Origin: an uncultured Lachnospiraceae bacterium
Lineage (GTDB): Bacteria; Bacillota; Clostridia; Lachnospirales; Lachnospiraceae
Reading direction: 5' to 3'
DNA: 7,833 bases
Assembly (NCBI GenBank): GCA_902803305.1
Contig: CADCPL010000309.1
Span: forward strand, 1-7,833
Made by a program: the position numbers and the translations under genes. A model generated the notes under the pieces. It saw nothing but the letters and a program-made list of their open reading frames with translations. It searched no databases and was not told the DNA's origin. This document shows, piece by piece, positions 1-7,463 of the stretch (position 1 is the first letter of the stretch; every line of letters starts with the position of its first letter).

Positions 1-361
1 ACAGCAGATCGTTCAGTCAGTTATCGACTCAGGCGAGAAGTTCAACGTAATCTACGCTGAGAACGACGATATGGCTAAGGGTGCTGTTGCAGCTCTTGAC
101 GCAGCTAACATCTCACACGGCGTTGGCAAAGACGTTATCGTAATGGGCTTCGACTGCAACAAGTGGGCACTTCAGGAACTCCTTGACCAGAACTGGAACT
201 ATGACGGACAGTGTAATCCTTTCCAGTCAGAGTACATCCTTCAGGTTATCGACGAGCTTCAGGCAGGAAACGAGCCTGCAGAGAAGACCATCATCATGAA
301 CGAGAAGGGCTTTGATGCAACAACGATCACAGCTGATGATGTTGAGAACTACGGTATCTAA
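1..361 (+). CDS. ytfQ: YtfQ-like sugar ABC transporter substrate-binding protein, 3' end (partial)
   Basis: This is the C-terminal part of a type 1 periplasmic-binding-protein fold (Peripla_BP_4, YtfQ/RbsB group) that captures a sugar outside the membrane and delivers it to the permeases. The first complete codon is at base 2, about 119 residues are visible, and the stop is TAA at 359-361. The N-terminus and signal peptide lie outside the window. Recognisable parts are VIYAENDDMAKGAVAAL, matching the YtfQ segment around 'VYAHNDDMVIGAIQAI', a MGFDC strand where YtfQ has its SIDG strand, and GQCNPF at the position of the YtfQ 'ELTPN' segment. The same CNP triplet occurs in the second binding protein at 4087-5133. 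All isoleucine codons I read here are ATC and nearly all asparagines are AAC, unlike the downstream genes, which suggests high expression. A strong terminator follows directly. The family call is firm; the ligand is inferred (L-arabinose or another furanose). Confidence 0.9.
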   Translation, partial: QQIVQSVIDSGEKFNVIYAENDDMAKGAVAALDAANISHGVGKDVIVMGFDCNKWALQELLDQNWNYDGQCNPFQSEYILQVIDELQAGNEPAEKTIIMNEKGFDATTITADDVENYGI

Positions 362-380
362 TTTAAGATAAGATAAGTAT

Positions 381-418
381 AAAAGGGCGCGAGAGCGTAT
401 ATCTCGCGCCCTTTTTTT
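381..418 (+). terminator. Strong intrinsic terminator between the first binding protein and ytfR
   Basis: A perfect 10-bp GC-rich stem pairs GGGCGCGAGA (385-394) with TCTCGCGCCC (402-411) around a 7-base loop (395-401). It can extend by four A-T pairs (381-384 with 412-415), and seven T residues follow (412-418). This is a textbook Rho-independent terminator, 20 bases after the stop of the binding-protein gene. Only 35 bases separate it from the ytfR start, with no recognisable promoter between them. The transporter genes are therefore probably reached by partial read-through, which would give more binding-protein mRNA than channel mRNA. Confidence 0.95.
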
Positions 419-433
419 GAAAAAATATGAATT

Positions 434-442
434 GGGAGGTGA
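434..442 (+). promoter_or_regulatory. Ribosome binding site that fixes the ytfR start at 454
   Basis: GGGAGGTGA lies 11 bases upstream of the ATG at 454. A longer reading frame opens at the ATG at 427, but that start would put this Shine-Dalgarno sequence inside the coding region and has no purine-rich site of its own, only terminator T residues and A-rich sequence. The 454 start also gives the usual short N-terminus before the first ATPase domain. Confidence 0.8.
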
Positions 443-453
443 ATCCACTCATT

Positions 454-1968
454 ATGGGAAAAGAAGTACTGAAAATGCGTGGTATTGACAAGGTGTTCCC
501 CGGAGTACATGCCTTGCAGAATGTGGATTTCACATTATGTGAAGGAGAGATCCACGCGCTCATGGGAGAGAATGGTGCCGGGAAATCCACTCTTATAAAG
601 GTTCTGACCGGGGTTTATACCAAGGATGAGGGTGAGATAATCCTTAATGATAATGCCGTCTCCATCAAGTCACCGCAGGATGCCCAGAATCTCGGTATCA
701 GTACGGTGTATCAGGAAATAACGCTGTGTCCCAATCTTTCGGTGGCCGAGAATATGTTCATAGGAAGAGAGCACAGCACCATCAGAAATTGGAAAAAAAT
801 GAATGAAGATGCGGGTAAGATCCTTAATGAACTGGCAATACCCGCTAAGCCGGCACAGCAGCTCGCAAGCTGCTCGATCGCGGTTCAGCAGATGGTTGCG
901 ATCGCGCGTGCGGTTGATATGGATTGTAAGGTTCTCATCCTCGATGAGCCCACGTCTTCTCTTGACGAGCAGGAAGTTGAAAAACTGTTCAAGCTCATGA
1001 GAGATCTGAAAGCAAAGGGAGTAGGAATAATTTTCGTTACCCATTTCCTTGATCAGGTTTACGAAGTATGTGACAAGATCACAGTGCTTCGTGACGGCCA
1101 GCTTGTCGGAGAATATGAGATCAAGGATCTTCCGAGAGTCCAGCTCGTATCAAAGATGCTCGGTAAGGAACTTGACGACATGTCCGATATCAAGAGCGAA
1201 AATGCCGCATATGAAAAGAAAGCTAACGAAACACCTGTATTTACGGCAACAAACTTATCAAGTACGGAAGCTGTATATCCGTTTGATTTTCATATCAATA
1301 AGGGTGAGGTTAACGGATTTACCGGACTTCTCGGATCGGGACGTTCGGAGTGCGTAAGAGCGATATTCGGAGCAGACCGCAACCTTTCCGGTGAGAAGAC
1401 AAAGGACGGAAAACAGGTTAAGATTTCGAAACCCATAGATGCAATGAAGAAAGGTATTGCATACCTTCCCGAAGACCGTAAGGTTGACGGTATCGTCGGT
1501 GACCTTTCGGTAAGAGAGAATATCGTTCTGGCATATCAGGTGCTTAAGGGTGCGATGCATCCGTTCAGCAAAGCCGAGGCATACAAGTTTGCCGATGAGT
1601 ATATAAAGCTTCTTGATATCAAGACCGCATCGGCTGACACACCTATCAAGTCTCTTTCGGGCGGTAATCAGCAGAAGGTCATACTTGCAAGATGGCTTCT
1701 TACTCATCCCGATTATCTGATACTTGATGAGCCAACCCGTGGTATCGATGTCGGAACCAAGGTTGATATCCAGAAGCTTGTATTAAAGCTTGCAAGCGAA
1801 GGTATGGCGATAACGTTCATTTCATCCGAAACGGATGAGATGCTCAGAACATGCTCAAGACTCATCGTAATGCGTGACAGACATGTGGTCGGAGAGCTTA
1901 CAGGAGATGATCTTAACCAGAATAAGATCATGAGTACTATAGCCGGAGGTGAAAGTGATGGCAAATAA
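454..1968 (+). CDS. ytfR: YtfR-like sugar ABC transporter ATP-binding protein (two fused ATPase domains)
   Basis: This cytoplasmic ATPase of 504 residues energises sugar import (CUT2 family: RbsA, MglA, XylG, YtfR). Domain 1 has Walker A GENGAGKST (residues 38-46), the Q-loop glutamine near 87, a divergent signature CSIAVQQ (140-146), Walker B LILDEP (161-166) and the switch histidine H197. Domain 2 has the degenerate Walker A usual for this family, GLLGSGRSE (291-299), where the lysine is replaced; a canonical LSGGNQQ signature (401-407); LILDEPTRGID from 422; and serine in place of the switch histidine (FISSE). So only one of the two composite ATP sites is expected to be fully active, as in relatives. 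Phrases such as FVTHFLDQVYEVCDKITVLR and the AVQQMVAIARAVD stretch match E. coli YtfR much better than RbsA or XylG. Its 3' end overlaps the permease start by 11 bases. The start at 454 was chosen from the ribosome binding site at 434-442. Confidence 0.94.
   Translation: MGKEVLKMRGIDKVFPGVHALQNVDFTLCEGEIHALMGENGAGKSTLIKVLTGVYTKDEGEIILNDNAVSIKSPQDAQNLGISTVYQEITLCPNLSVAENMFIGREHSTIRNWKKMNEDAGKILNELAIPAKPAQQLASCSIAVQQMVAIARAVDMDCKVLILDEPTSSLDEQEVEKLFKLMRDLKAKGVGIIFVTHFLDQVYEVCDKITVLRDGQLVGEYEIKDLPRVQLVSKMLGKELDDMSDIKSENAAYEKKANETPVFTATNLSSTEAVYPFDFHINKGEVNGFTGLLGSGRSECVRAIFGADRNLSGEKTKDGKQVKISKPIDAMKKGIAYLPEDRKVDGIVGDLSVRENIVLAYQVLKGAMHPFSKAEAYKFADEYIKLLDIKTASADTPIKSLSGGNQQKVILARWLLTHPDYLILDEPTRGIDVGTKVDIQKLVLKLASEGMAITFISSETDEMLRTCSRLIVMRDRHVVGELTGDDLNQNKIMSTIAGGESDGK
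1945..1952 (+). promoter_or_regulatory. Ribosome binding site for ytfT inside the end of ytfR
   Basis: GGAGGTGA sits within the last codons of ytfR, five bases before ATG 1958. It rules out the GTG at 1949, which lies within the site itself, and makes 1958 the start of the first permease. The arrangement implies translational coupling with ytfR. Confidence 0.82.
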
Positions 1969-3040
1969 TAAAAAATCAGGTTCCGGGATATTCGGAAAAC
2001 TGATACACAGTCAGATCATAATACCGCTCGCGGCGTTACTGCTTCTGATCATATTCAATCTCATCTGTGATCCGTCATTCTTCGTGATCACACCCAAGAC
2101 CAATTCGGCAGGAAATCCCGTTTTGTCGGGGTATCTTATCACAATACTTGATTACGGCTCGGAGCTGGCGATCCTTGCGATAGGAATGACACTCGTTACG
2201 GCGGCATCAGGCGGACAGGATATTTCGGTCGGTGCAACTATTGCCATATGCGGATCGGCTCTTCTGCGCGTACTCTGCGGAGCCAATTCCCGTCCGGAGA
2301 CGATACAGGCTCCCATAATAGTCGGTTTCCTTGTGGCATGTGTTGTCGGTATGATCTGTGGAGCATTTAACGGAATACTCGTAGCGTATTTCAAGATACA
2401 GCCGATGGTAGCGACGCTCATATTGTTTACTGCGGGTCGTTCCATTGCAGCGTGGATCAATAACAACGAGCTTCCCATAGTGCCTGATCCGACGTTTGCA
2501 TATTTTGGCGGTTACATACCCGGGATACCCGTTCCCGCACCGGTGTTCATAGCGGCACTTTGCATGATAGTCATCTTCCTGGTGCTCAAGTTTACGACAC
2601 TCGGTCTTTATACGCAGGCTGTAGGTATCAATCCGAGTTCTTCAAGACTTAACGGACTGAACCCTGAACTCGTGAAGTTCATTTCGTTCGTGATCCTCGG
2701 ACTCTGCGTTGCCGTTGCCGCACTAATCAAGACATCCAGACTGTCAACGATCAACTATTCGGTCATCGCGAAAGATATCGAAATGGATGCGATCCTTGCC
2801 GTAGCTCTCGGAGGAAACCCTCTTTCAGGCGGTAAGTTTAACATGTGGGCATCGATAATAGGTGCATACGTTATACAGTTCCTGACCACAACGCTTTACA
2901 AGATGAAGGTCAGTTCCGATGCACTGTCGGCTTATAAGGCGATCGTTGTCATAGTGCTTGTCGTATTCTCGGCACCTACCGTCAGAGAGTGGATCAGTGC
3001 GCAGTTCAAGAAGCTTTCGGCTAAGAAGGAGGTGGCGTAA
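1958..3040 (+). CDS. ytfT: YtfT-like sugar ABC transporter permease
   Basis: This is an integral membrane channel subunit of the BPD_transp_2 (RbsC/YtfT) family, 360 residues long and very hydrophobic, with multiple predicted helices. The first is around residues 19-37, after a lysine-rich cytoplasmic start. The family motif GGIDLSVG appears as GGQDISVG (D88 ISVG), with Gln in place of the usual Ile. AFNGILVAYFKIQPMVATLI corresponds to the conserved cytoplasmic-loop region, TLGLYTQAVGIN to the second loop, and EMDAILAVALGGNPLSGGKF (from residue 275) to the conserved C-terminal signature. These stretches and the phrase VATLILFTAGR match E. coli YtfT. It should pair with the adjacent YjfF to form the translocation pore and dock onto YtfR. 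It starts inside ytfR (11-base overlap) and its stop abuts the ATG of the next gene. There is no sign of truncation. Confidence 0.93.
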   Translation: MANNKKSGSGIFGKLIHSQIIIPLAALLLLIIFNLICDPSFFVITPKTNSAGNPVLSGYLITILDYGSELAILAIGMTLVTAASGGQDISVGATIAICGSALLRVLCGANSRPETIQAPIIVGFLVACVVGMICGAFNGILVAYFKIQPMVATLILFTAGRSIAAWINNNELPIVPDPTFAYFGGYIPGIPVPAPVFIAALCMIVIFLVLKFTTLGLYTQAVGINPSSSRLNGLNPELVKFISFVILGLCVAVAALIKTSRLSTINYSVIAKDIEMDAILAVALGGNPLSGGKFNMWASIIGAYVIQFLTTTLYKMKVSSDALSAYKAIVVIVLVVFSAPTVREWISAQFKKLSAKKEVA

Positions 3041-4090
3041 ATGAATACAAAACGCAGGAATATTTCCGATACCACCATACTCCTTACCATTACGATCGTG
3101 GTTTTCTTTGCAATGTATATTGGAGCTATGATCTTCCAGGGAAAAGGCTTCTTAAAGCTTCAGACATTCCTTAACATACTTAATGCCAATGCGGCCCTGA
3201 TACTTATGGCATGCGGGCTTACGCTCGTTATGATCATCGGAAGCATCGATATTTCGGTCGGCGGTGTAGCTGCACTTGTCAGCATGTGCTGCGCGGTATA
3301 CCTTGACAGGAATGTACTCAGTCCCGAGAAAAATCTGACACCCGGTAACGTTGCCGTGTCCATGCTCATAGCGCTCGGGATCGGTCTTGCGTACGGCCTC
3401 GTACAGGGATACCTTATAGCGTATCTTGATATACAGCCGTTTATCGTATCACTTGCAGGTATGTTCTTCGCAAGAGGTATGACTACGATCGTTCATACGA
3501 ACCCGTTCAACGTTGAGAACGAGGCTTTTAACAGACTTAAAGAGCCCATAAGGATAGCGTTCCTCGGTACCGTGAACAAAAAGGGTAAACTTGTTCCGGC
3601 CAAGATCGAGATCGGTGTGTTCATTGCACTGCTCATCGTGATCATACTTTTCTTCGTGCTCAGGTACACAAAGCTCGGTCGTTCGTTCTATGCTGTAGGC
3701 GGTAACAGAACGAGTGCACTCATGCTAGGTATCAACGTAAAGCGTACCAAGTTTTTCGCACACCTTATGTGCGGCGTGCTTGCGGGCATAGGCGGGTACG
3801 TATACTTCCTGCATGTAGGATCGGGAGCTGCGAGTCATGCAACCGGAGCGGAAATGAATGCCATAGCTTCGTCGATCATCGGCGGTACGATGCTTACCGG
3901 AGGCGTCGGAAACATAATAGGAACTCTGTTCGGCGTTATGTCTCTCGCAACGATCCAGAGTATAGTATCATCTGCGGGATTCGATCAGGCTTGGTGGACG
4001 GGTATCACTGTAGCGGCAATGCTTTGTCTGTTCCTTGTCGTCCAGTCTATAGTGATCGCACGTAAGAAAAAATCATTGAAAAAACAGTGA
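3041..4090 (+). CDS. yjfF: YjfF-like sugar ABC transporter permease
   Basis: This is the second channel subunit, 349 residues, also of the RbsC/YjfF permease family. An early membrane helix spans roughly residues 11-32. The hallmark SIDISVGG lies at about 68-75, DIQPFIVSLAGMFFARGM corresponds to the YjfF 'KIPAFIITLAGMFFLRGV' segment, FYAVGGNRTSALMLGIN matches the loop of YjfF, and EMNAIASSIIGGT followed by TGGVGNIIGTLFGV (from residue 271) is the C-terminal signature. The late stretch with AWWTG also matches YjfF. An ATG follows the ytfT stop with no gap, preceded by a very strong site AAGGAGGTG (3026-3034), so the start is secure. Its C-terminus is basic (ARKKKSLKKQ) and its stop codon overlaps the GTG start of the following binding-protein gene. 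Two different permeases suggest a heterodimeric channel, as in the E. coli furanose transporter. Confidence 0.93.
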   Translation: MNTKRRNISDTTILLTITIVVFFAMYIGAMIFQGKGFLKLQTFLNILNANAALILMACGLTLVMIIGSIDISVGGVAALVSMCCAVYLDRNVLSPEKNLTPGNVAVSMLIALGIGLAYGLVQGYLIAYLDIQPFIVSLAGMFFARGMTTIVHTNPFNVENEAFNRLKEPIRIAFLGTVNKKGKLVPAKIEIGVFIALLIVIILFFVLRYTKLGRSFYAVGGNRTSALMLGINVKRTKFFAHLMCGVLAGIGGYVYFLHVGSGAASHATGAEMNAIASSIIGGTMLTGGVGNIIGTLFGVMSLATIQSIVSSAGFDQAWWTGITVAAMLCLFLVVQSIVIARKKKSLKKQ

Positions 4091-5133
4091 CGAGATCATC
4101 AGTAGGAAATATAATATATGTATTTATCATTGTGAGCCTCTGTTGTCTTATGGCGGGTTGTAAGCCAAAGGACACAGGGGCTGACAGTGGTATTACGGGT
4201 GAAGATCTTATAACGGTCGGGTTTTCCCAGCTCGGAGCCGAGTCCGATTGGAGGAGCGCCAATACGGAATCGATGAAGTCGGTGTTCACAAAAGAGAACG
4301 GATATGAGCTCATATTTGACGACGCTCAGCAGAAACAGACGAATCAGATAACAGCCATAAGAAGTTTCATACAAAGAGATGTTGATTATATCGTGGTTGC
4401 GCCCGTTACCGAGAAGGGATGGGATACCGTTCTGTCCGAGGCAAAGGAAGCACATATCCCGGTGATAATAGTGGACCGTCAGGTGGATGTTTCGGACGAG
4501 AGTCTGTTCACGTGCTGGGTAGGTTCCGATTTTGAACTGGAAGGGAAGATGGTGTGCATGTGGATATCCAAATTCCTGGCCAGGAAAGGGATAGGCGGAG
4601 ATGAAGTACATATAGTTGATATTCAGGGAACCCTCGGAAGCACAGCACAGATCGGACGTACTAAAGGCTTTGAACATATGGCAAAGCTGTACGGATGGGA
4701 TGTTGTGGCGTATGAACAGGGTGATTTTACAAGAAGTAAGGGAAAAGAGGCCATGTTCAAGATCCTCAGGAACTATGAGGATGTTAATGTGGTATACTGT
4801 GAGAATGATAATGAGGCCCTTGGAGTGATCGAGGTGCTGGAGGCATCCGGCAGGAAATGCGGCGGGAATATCGCAAACGGCGAGATCATGGTAGTGTCGT
4901 TTGACGGTATCAACAAGCAGGCTCTTTCGCATCTGATGACGGGTGAGATATCATGCATAGGGGAGTGCAATCCAATGCACGGTCCCCGCGTCGAATCCAT
5001 CATCAGGAAGCTTGAGGCAGGCGAACAGCCGTACAAGTATCAGTATGTCAGCGAAGGTTTGTTTTCGTCTGATATGTCTGTTACTTCGGTCATGCTCGGG
5101 GGCAAGGAATATAAAGTGACCAGAAAACCGTAA
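4087..5133 (+). CDS. Second YtfQ-like sugar-binding lipoprotein
   Basis: This is a complete binding protein of 348 residues. A signal peptide runs over residues 1-24, with R3, a hydrophobic core from about 9 to 22, and a lipobox-like LMAGC; C25 would be lipidated, anchoring the protein outside the membrane. The mature part follows YtfQ closely: VGFSQLGAESDWR (44-56), DDAQQKQTNQI, VVAPVTEKGWDTVL, a VDRQVDVSDESLF stretch, QGTLGSTAQIGRTKGF, GDFTRSKGKEAM (from residue 212), and CENDNEALGVIE. I chose GTG 4087 because the signal peptide is lost from the only later methionine nearby (M22). The GTGA start-stop overlap with yjfF supports it, although no ribosome binding site is visible. It uses many ATA and AAT codons, unlike the first binding protein. 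It could be an alternative receptor with another ligand preference, or a sensor partner of a membrane histidine kinase; no such kinase is in the window. The family is firm, the exact role open. Confidence 0.9.
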   Translation: MTRSSVGNIIYVFIIVSLCCLMAGCKPKDTGADSGITGEDLITVGFSQLGAESDWRSANTESMKSVFTKENGYELIFDDAQQKQTNQITAIRSFIQRDVDYIVVAPVTEKGWDTVLSEAKEAHIPVIIVDRQVDVSDESLFTCWVGSDFELEGKMVCMWISKFLARKGIGGDEVHIVDIQGTLGSTAQIGRTKGFEHMAKLYGWDVVAYEQGDFTRSKGKEAMFKILRNYEDVNVVYCENDNEALGVIEVLEASGRKCGGNIANGEIMVVSFDGINKQALSHLMTGEISCIGECNPMHGPRVESIIRKLEAGEQPYKYQYVSEGLFSSDMSVTSVMLGGKEYKVTRKP

Positions 5134-5145
5134 ACGGGATCATTG

Positions 5146-5152
5146 AAAGGAG
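5146..5152 (+). promoter_or_regulatory. Ribosome binding site for the sugar kinase
   Basis: AAAGGAG lies eight bases before ATG 5161 in the 27-base gap after the binding-lipoprotein gene. A TTG at 5143 in the same frame has no such site upstream, so the kinase start is placed at 5161. I see no terminator or convincing promoter in this gap. Confidence 0.8.
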
Positions 5153-5160
5153 AAGAGATT

Positions 5161-6753
5161 ATGGACGGAAAAAAACTTATAGCAGACGGAAGATCGTATT
5201 TGGGGATCGAATTCGGATCCACAAGGATCAAAGCCGTTGTGATAGATGAGGAGGGGACTGTTCTTGCAACGGGAGGTCATTCCTGGGAGAACAGGCTTGA
5301 TAACGGTATATGGACTTATACACTTGATGATATATGGACCGGACTTCAGGATTGCTACAGTGATCTTGTAAAGGATATCAAGGATAAGTATGATGTTGTG
5401 CCCGTGAAGTTTGCGGCGATCGGTTTTTCGGCCATGATGCACGGATATCTTGCATTTAATAAAGCCGGAGAGCTTCTGGTCCCGTTCAGGACATGGAGAA
5501 ATACGATCACGGAGGAGGCAGCAGCAAAGCTTACCAAAGAGCTTGATTTCAATATCCCTCAAAGATGGAGCATCGCTCACCTGTATCAGGCGATCCTGAA
5601 CAAGGAAGAGCATGTAAAGGATATTGATTTTGTAACGACGCTTGCAGGATATGTTCACTTTAAGATGACGGGCCGGAGAGTCCTCGGAGTCGGAGATGCA
5701 TCGGGTATGTTCCCGATCGATTCGGCAACATGTGATTATGATAAGGGAATGGTACAAAAGTTTGATGCGCTCATTAAACCGTGCGGATTCTCATGGGATC
5801 TTCTCGGCGTTCTTCCGAAATCCATTCCGGCAGGAGCCGATGCGGGAACACTTACTGCTGAGGGAGCAAAGCTTCTTGACGTATCAGGTAATCTCGAAGC
5901 GGGTATACCGCTGTGTCCTCCCGAAGGAGACGCCGGAACCGGAATGGTGGCTACCAATTCGGTAGGTCTTCGTACAGGTAATACTTCTGCGGGAACGAGC
6001 GTATTTGCAATGGTGGTTCTAGAGAAGGCTCTCTCCAAAGTATATGAACAGATAGATATGGTCACGACACCTGACGGAGCAGCTGTTGCCATGGTTCACT
6101 GCAACAACTGTACGAGTGATATAAACGCGTGGGTGGAACTGTTCAAGCAGTTCGGTGAAATGATGGGATACAGTATCGATATGAACGAGCTGTTCACGAA
6201 GCTGTACAGTAAAGCACTTGACGGCGACAGTGACTGCGGAGGACTGCTGTCATACAACTATATATCAGGTGAGCCCGTGACCGGCTTTGATAAAGGAGCT
6301 CCGCTCTTTGTAAGGACCGCAGAATCCAGGTTCACGCTCGGAAACGTCATGAGGATGCATCTGTATTCCGCACTTGCCGCTCTTAAGTCGGGTCTTGACA
6401 TCCTTATCAATGAAGAGGGAGTTAAGGTTGACAAGATGTACGGTCATGGCGGATACTTTAAGACGAAAGGTGTCGGTCAGGCGTTTGCTGCGGCAGCGAT
6501 CCATGCACCCGTATCCGTTATGGAGACGGCCGGAGAAGGCGGCCCGTGGGGAATGGCTATACTTGCTTCGTTCGCAGACGGAAGAAATCCTTCCGAGAAT
6601 CTTGAGGACTTCCTTAACCGTAAGATCTTTGCCGGGGCAAAGGGAAGTACCATCGAGCCTTCGCCTGAAGATGAAAAAGGCTTTGACGATTTCATGAAGA
6701 CATATATGGAAGGTCTTAAGATAGAACGCAGTGCTGTGGAGGTGTTATCATAA
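5161..6753 (+). CDS. FGGY-family carbohydrate kinase, probable L-ribulokinase
   Basis: This cytoplasmic ATP-dependent sugar kinase has 530 residues, within the usual FGGY size. The N-terminal phosphate motif is [15 protein letters not shown] (15-29), with Glu17 where most FGGY kinases have Asp. EGDAGTG holds the likely catalytic base D257. [10 protein letters not shown] (273-282) is the second phosphate loop, and [13 protein letters not shown] (from 428) plus AGEGGPWG (457-464) form the C-terminal nucleotide-binding part. The sequence resembles the clostridial kinase subgroup often annotated only as 'ATPase' or 'xylulokinase', which I associate with AraK, the non-classical ribulokinase of Clostridium acetobutylicum; that link is from memory. 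The stop overlaps the araD start by one base (TAATG), so the natural reading is phosphorylation of L-ribulose to the AraD substrate. Xylulose or another ketose cannot be excluded. The kinase family is secure; the substrate is inferred from the neighbour. Confidence 0.88.
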   Translation: MDGKKLIADGRSYLGIEFGSTRIKAVVIDEEGTVLATGGHSWENRLDNGIWTYTLDDIWTGLQDCYSDLVKDIKDKYDVVPVKFAAIGFSAMMHGYLAFNKAGELLVPFRTWRNTITEEAAAKLTKELDFNIPQRWSIAHLYQAILNKEEHVKDIDFVTTLAGYVHFKMTGRRVLGVGDASGMFPIDSATCDYDKGMVQKFDALIKPCGFSWDLLGVLPKSIPAGADAGTLTAEGAKLLDVSGNLEAGIPLCPPEGDAGTGMVATNSVGLRTGNTSAGTSVFAMVVLEKALSKVYEQIDMVTTPDGAAVAMVHCNNCTSDINAWVELFKQFGEMMGYSIDMNELFTKLYSKALDGDSDCGGLLSYNYISGEPVTGFDKGAPLFVRTAESRFTLGNVMRMHLYSALAALKSGLDILINEEGVKVDKMYGHGGYFKTKGVGQAFAAAAIHAPVSVMETAGEGGPWGMAILASFADGRNPSENLEDFLNRKIFAGAKGSTIEPSPEDEKGFDDFMKTYMEGLKIERSAVEVLS

Positions 6754-7445
6754 TGCTGGAAGAGTTAAAAAAACAGGTTTATGAGGCGAACATGCTTCTG
6801 CCGAAATACGGACTCGTTACGTTCACGTGGGGGAACGTTTCGGCAATTGACAGGCAGAAGGGATTGTTCTGTATCAAACCGAGCGGAGTTGATTATGACA
6901 AGCTCACACCGGAAGATATGGTCGTAATGGATCTTGACGGTAACAGGGTTGAGGGAAAGTATAAGCCCTCAAGTGATACGCCGACTCATCTGGAACTTTA
7001 CAAAGCTTTTGATAATATAGGCGGTGTTGTGCATACTCATTCGTCATATGCCACAAGCTGGGCGCAGGCCGGAAGGAGTATTCCGTGTTACGGGACCACG
7101 CATGCCGATTACATATACGGAGAGGTGCCTTGCGTCAGATGCCTTACCAAAGAGGAGATCGATGATGCATATGAGACCAACACCGGTCTTCTGATAATCG
7201 ACGAGTTTAAAAAGTCAGGCAGGGATGTGATGGCGGTCCCGTGTGTTCTGTGTAAAAATCACGGACCTTTTGCGTGGGGCAAGGATGCAAATGATGCCGT
7301 TCATAATGCGGTCGTTCTCGAGGAGGTTGCCAAGATGGCATATCGTGCGGAGACGATCAATCCCGATATAAAGCCTGCTCCCCAGGAGCTTCAGGATAAG
7401 CATTACTACAGGAAACACGGCGCCAACGCATATTACGGACAGTAA
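6753..7445 (+). CDS. araD: L-ribulose-5-phosphate 4-epimerase
   Basis: This class II aldolase/adducin-fold enzyme converts L-ribulose 5-phosphate to D-xylulose 5-phosphate, the last dedicated step of L-arabinose breakdown, in the cytoplasm. At 230 residues it is one shorter than E. coli AraD, and its key residues sit one position earlier. SSDTPTH holds D75, and [10 protein letters not shown] supplies zinc ligands H94 and H96. [11 protein letters not shown] carries catalytic D119, KNHGPFAWG the third zinc histidine H170, and the tail YYGQ the catalytic Y228. The phosphate-binding segments TWGNVS (25-30) and KPSG (42-45) are intact. All active-site residues I know of are present, so the enzyme should be functional. 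A GGAGGTG site at 6738-6744 lies inside the kinase gene, eight bases before ATG 6753, and the two genes overlap by one base. A fuculose-phosphate aldolase is unlikely given this near-collinear match. Confidence 0.96.
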   Translation: MLEELKKQVYEANMLLPKYGLVTFTWGNVSAIDRQKGLFCIKPSGVDYDKLTPEDMVVMDLDGNRVEGKYKPSSDTPTHLELYKAFDNIGGVVHTHSSYATSWAQAGRSIPCYGTTHADYIYGEVPCVRCLTKEEIDDAYETNTGLLIIDEFKKSGRDVMAVPCVLCKNHGPFAWGKDANDAVHNAVVLEEVAKMAYRAETINPDIKPAPQELQDKHYYRKHGANAYYGQ

Positions 7446-7463
7446 CATATTTCGGAGGTTTAT

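Noticed and set aside
366..384. TATAAA at 379-384 as a -10 promoter element for ytfR.
   Set aside because: It overlaps the start of the terminator stem, has no matching -35 element at proper spacing, and a transcript from it would begin within or just before the hairpin.
427..453. ATG at 427 as the ytfR start, adding nine residues.
   Set aside because: The Shine-Dalgarno sequence at 434-442 would lie inside the coding region; ATG 454 follows it at a normal distance and matches the usual N-terminus.
4099..4932. A 277-codon open frame on the minus strand inside the second binding-protein gene.
   Set aside because: It is the antisense of a well-supported gene with clear YtfQ motifs, has no family resemblance, and is rich in unusual residues typical of a shadow frame.
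5125..5145. A small inverted repeat (CCG-TAAA-CGG) at the end of the binding-lipoprotein gene as a terminator.
   Set aside because: The stem is only three base pairs with no T run, so it cannot terminate; the kinase is more likely on the same transcript.
5140..5757. A 205-codon minus-strand open frame opposite the kinase gene.
   Set aside because: It overlaps the conserved FGGY kinase throughout, shows no domain motifs, and its translation looks like antisense noise.
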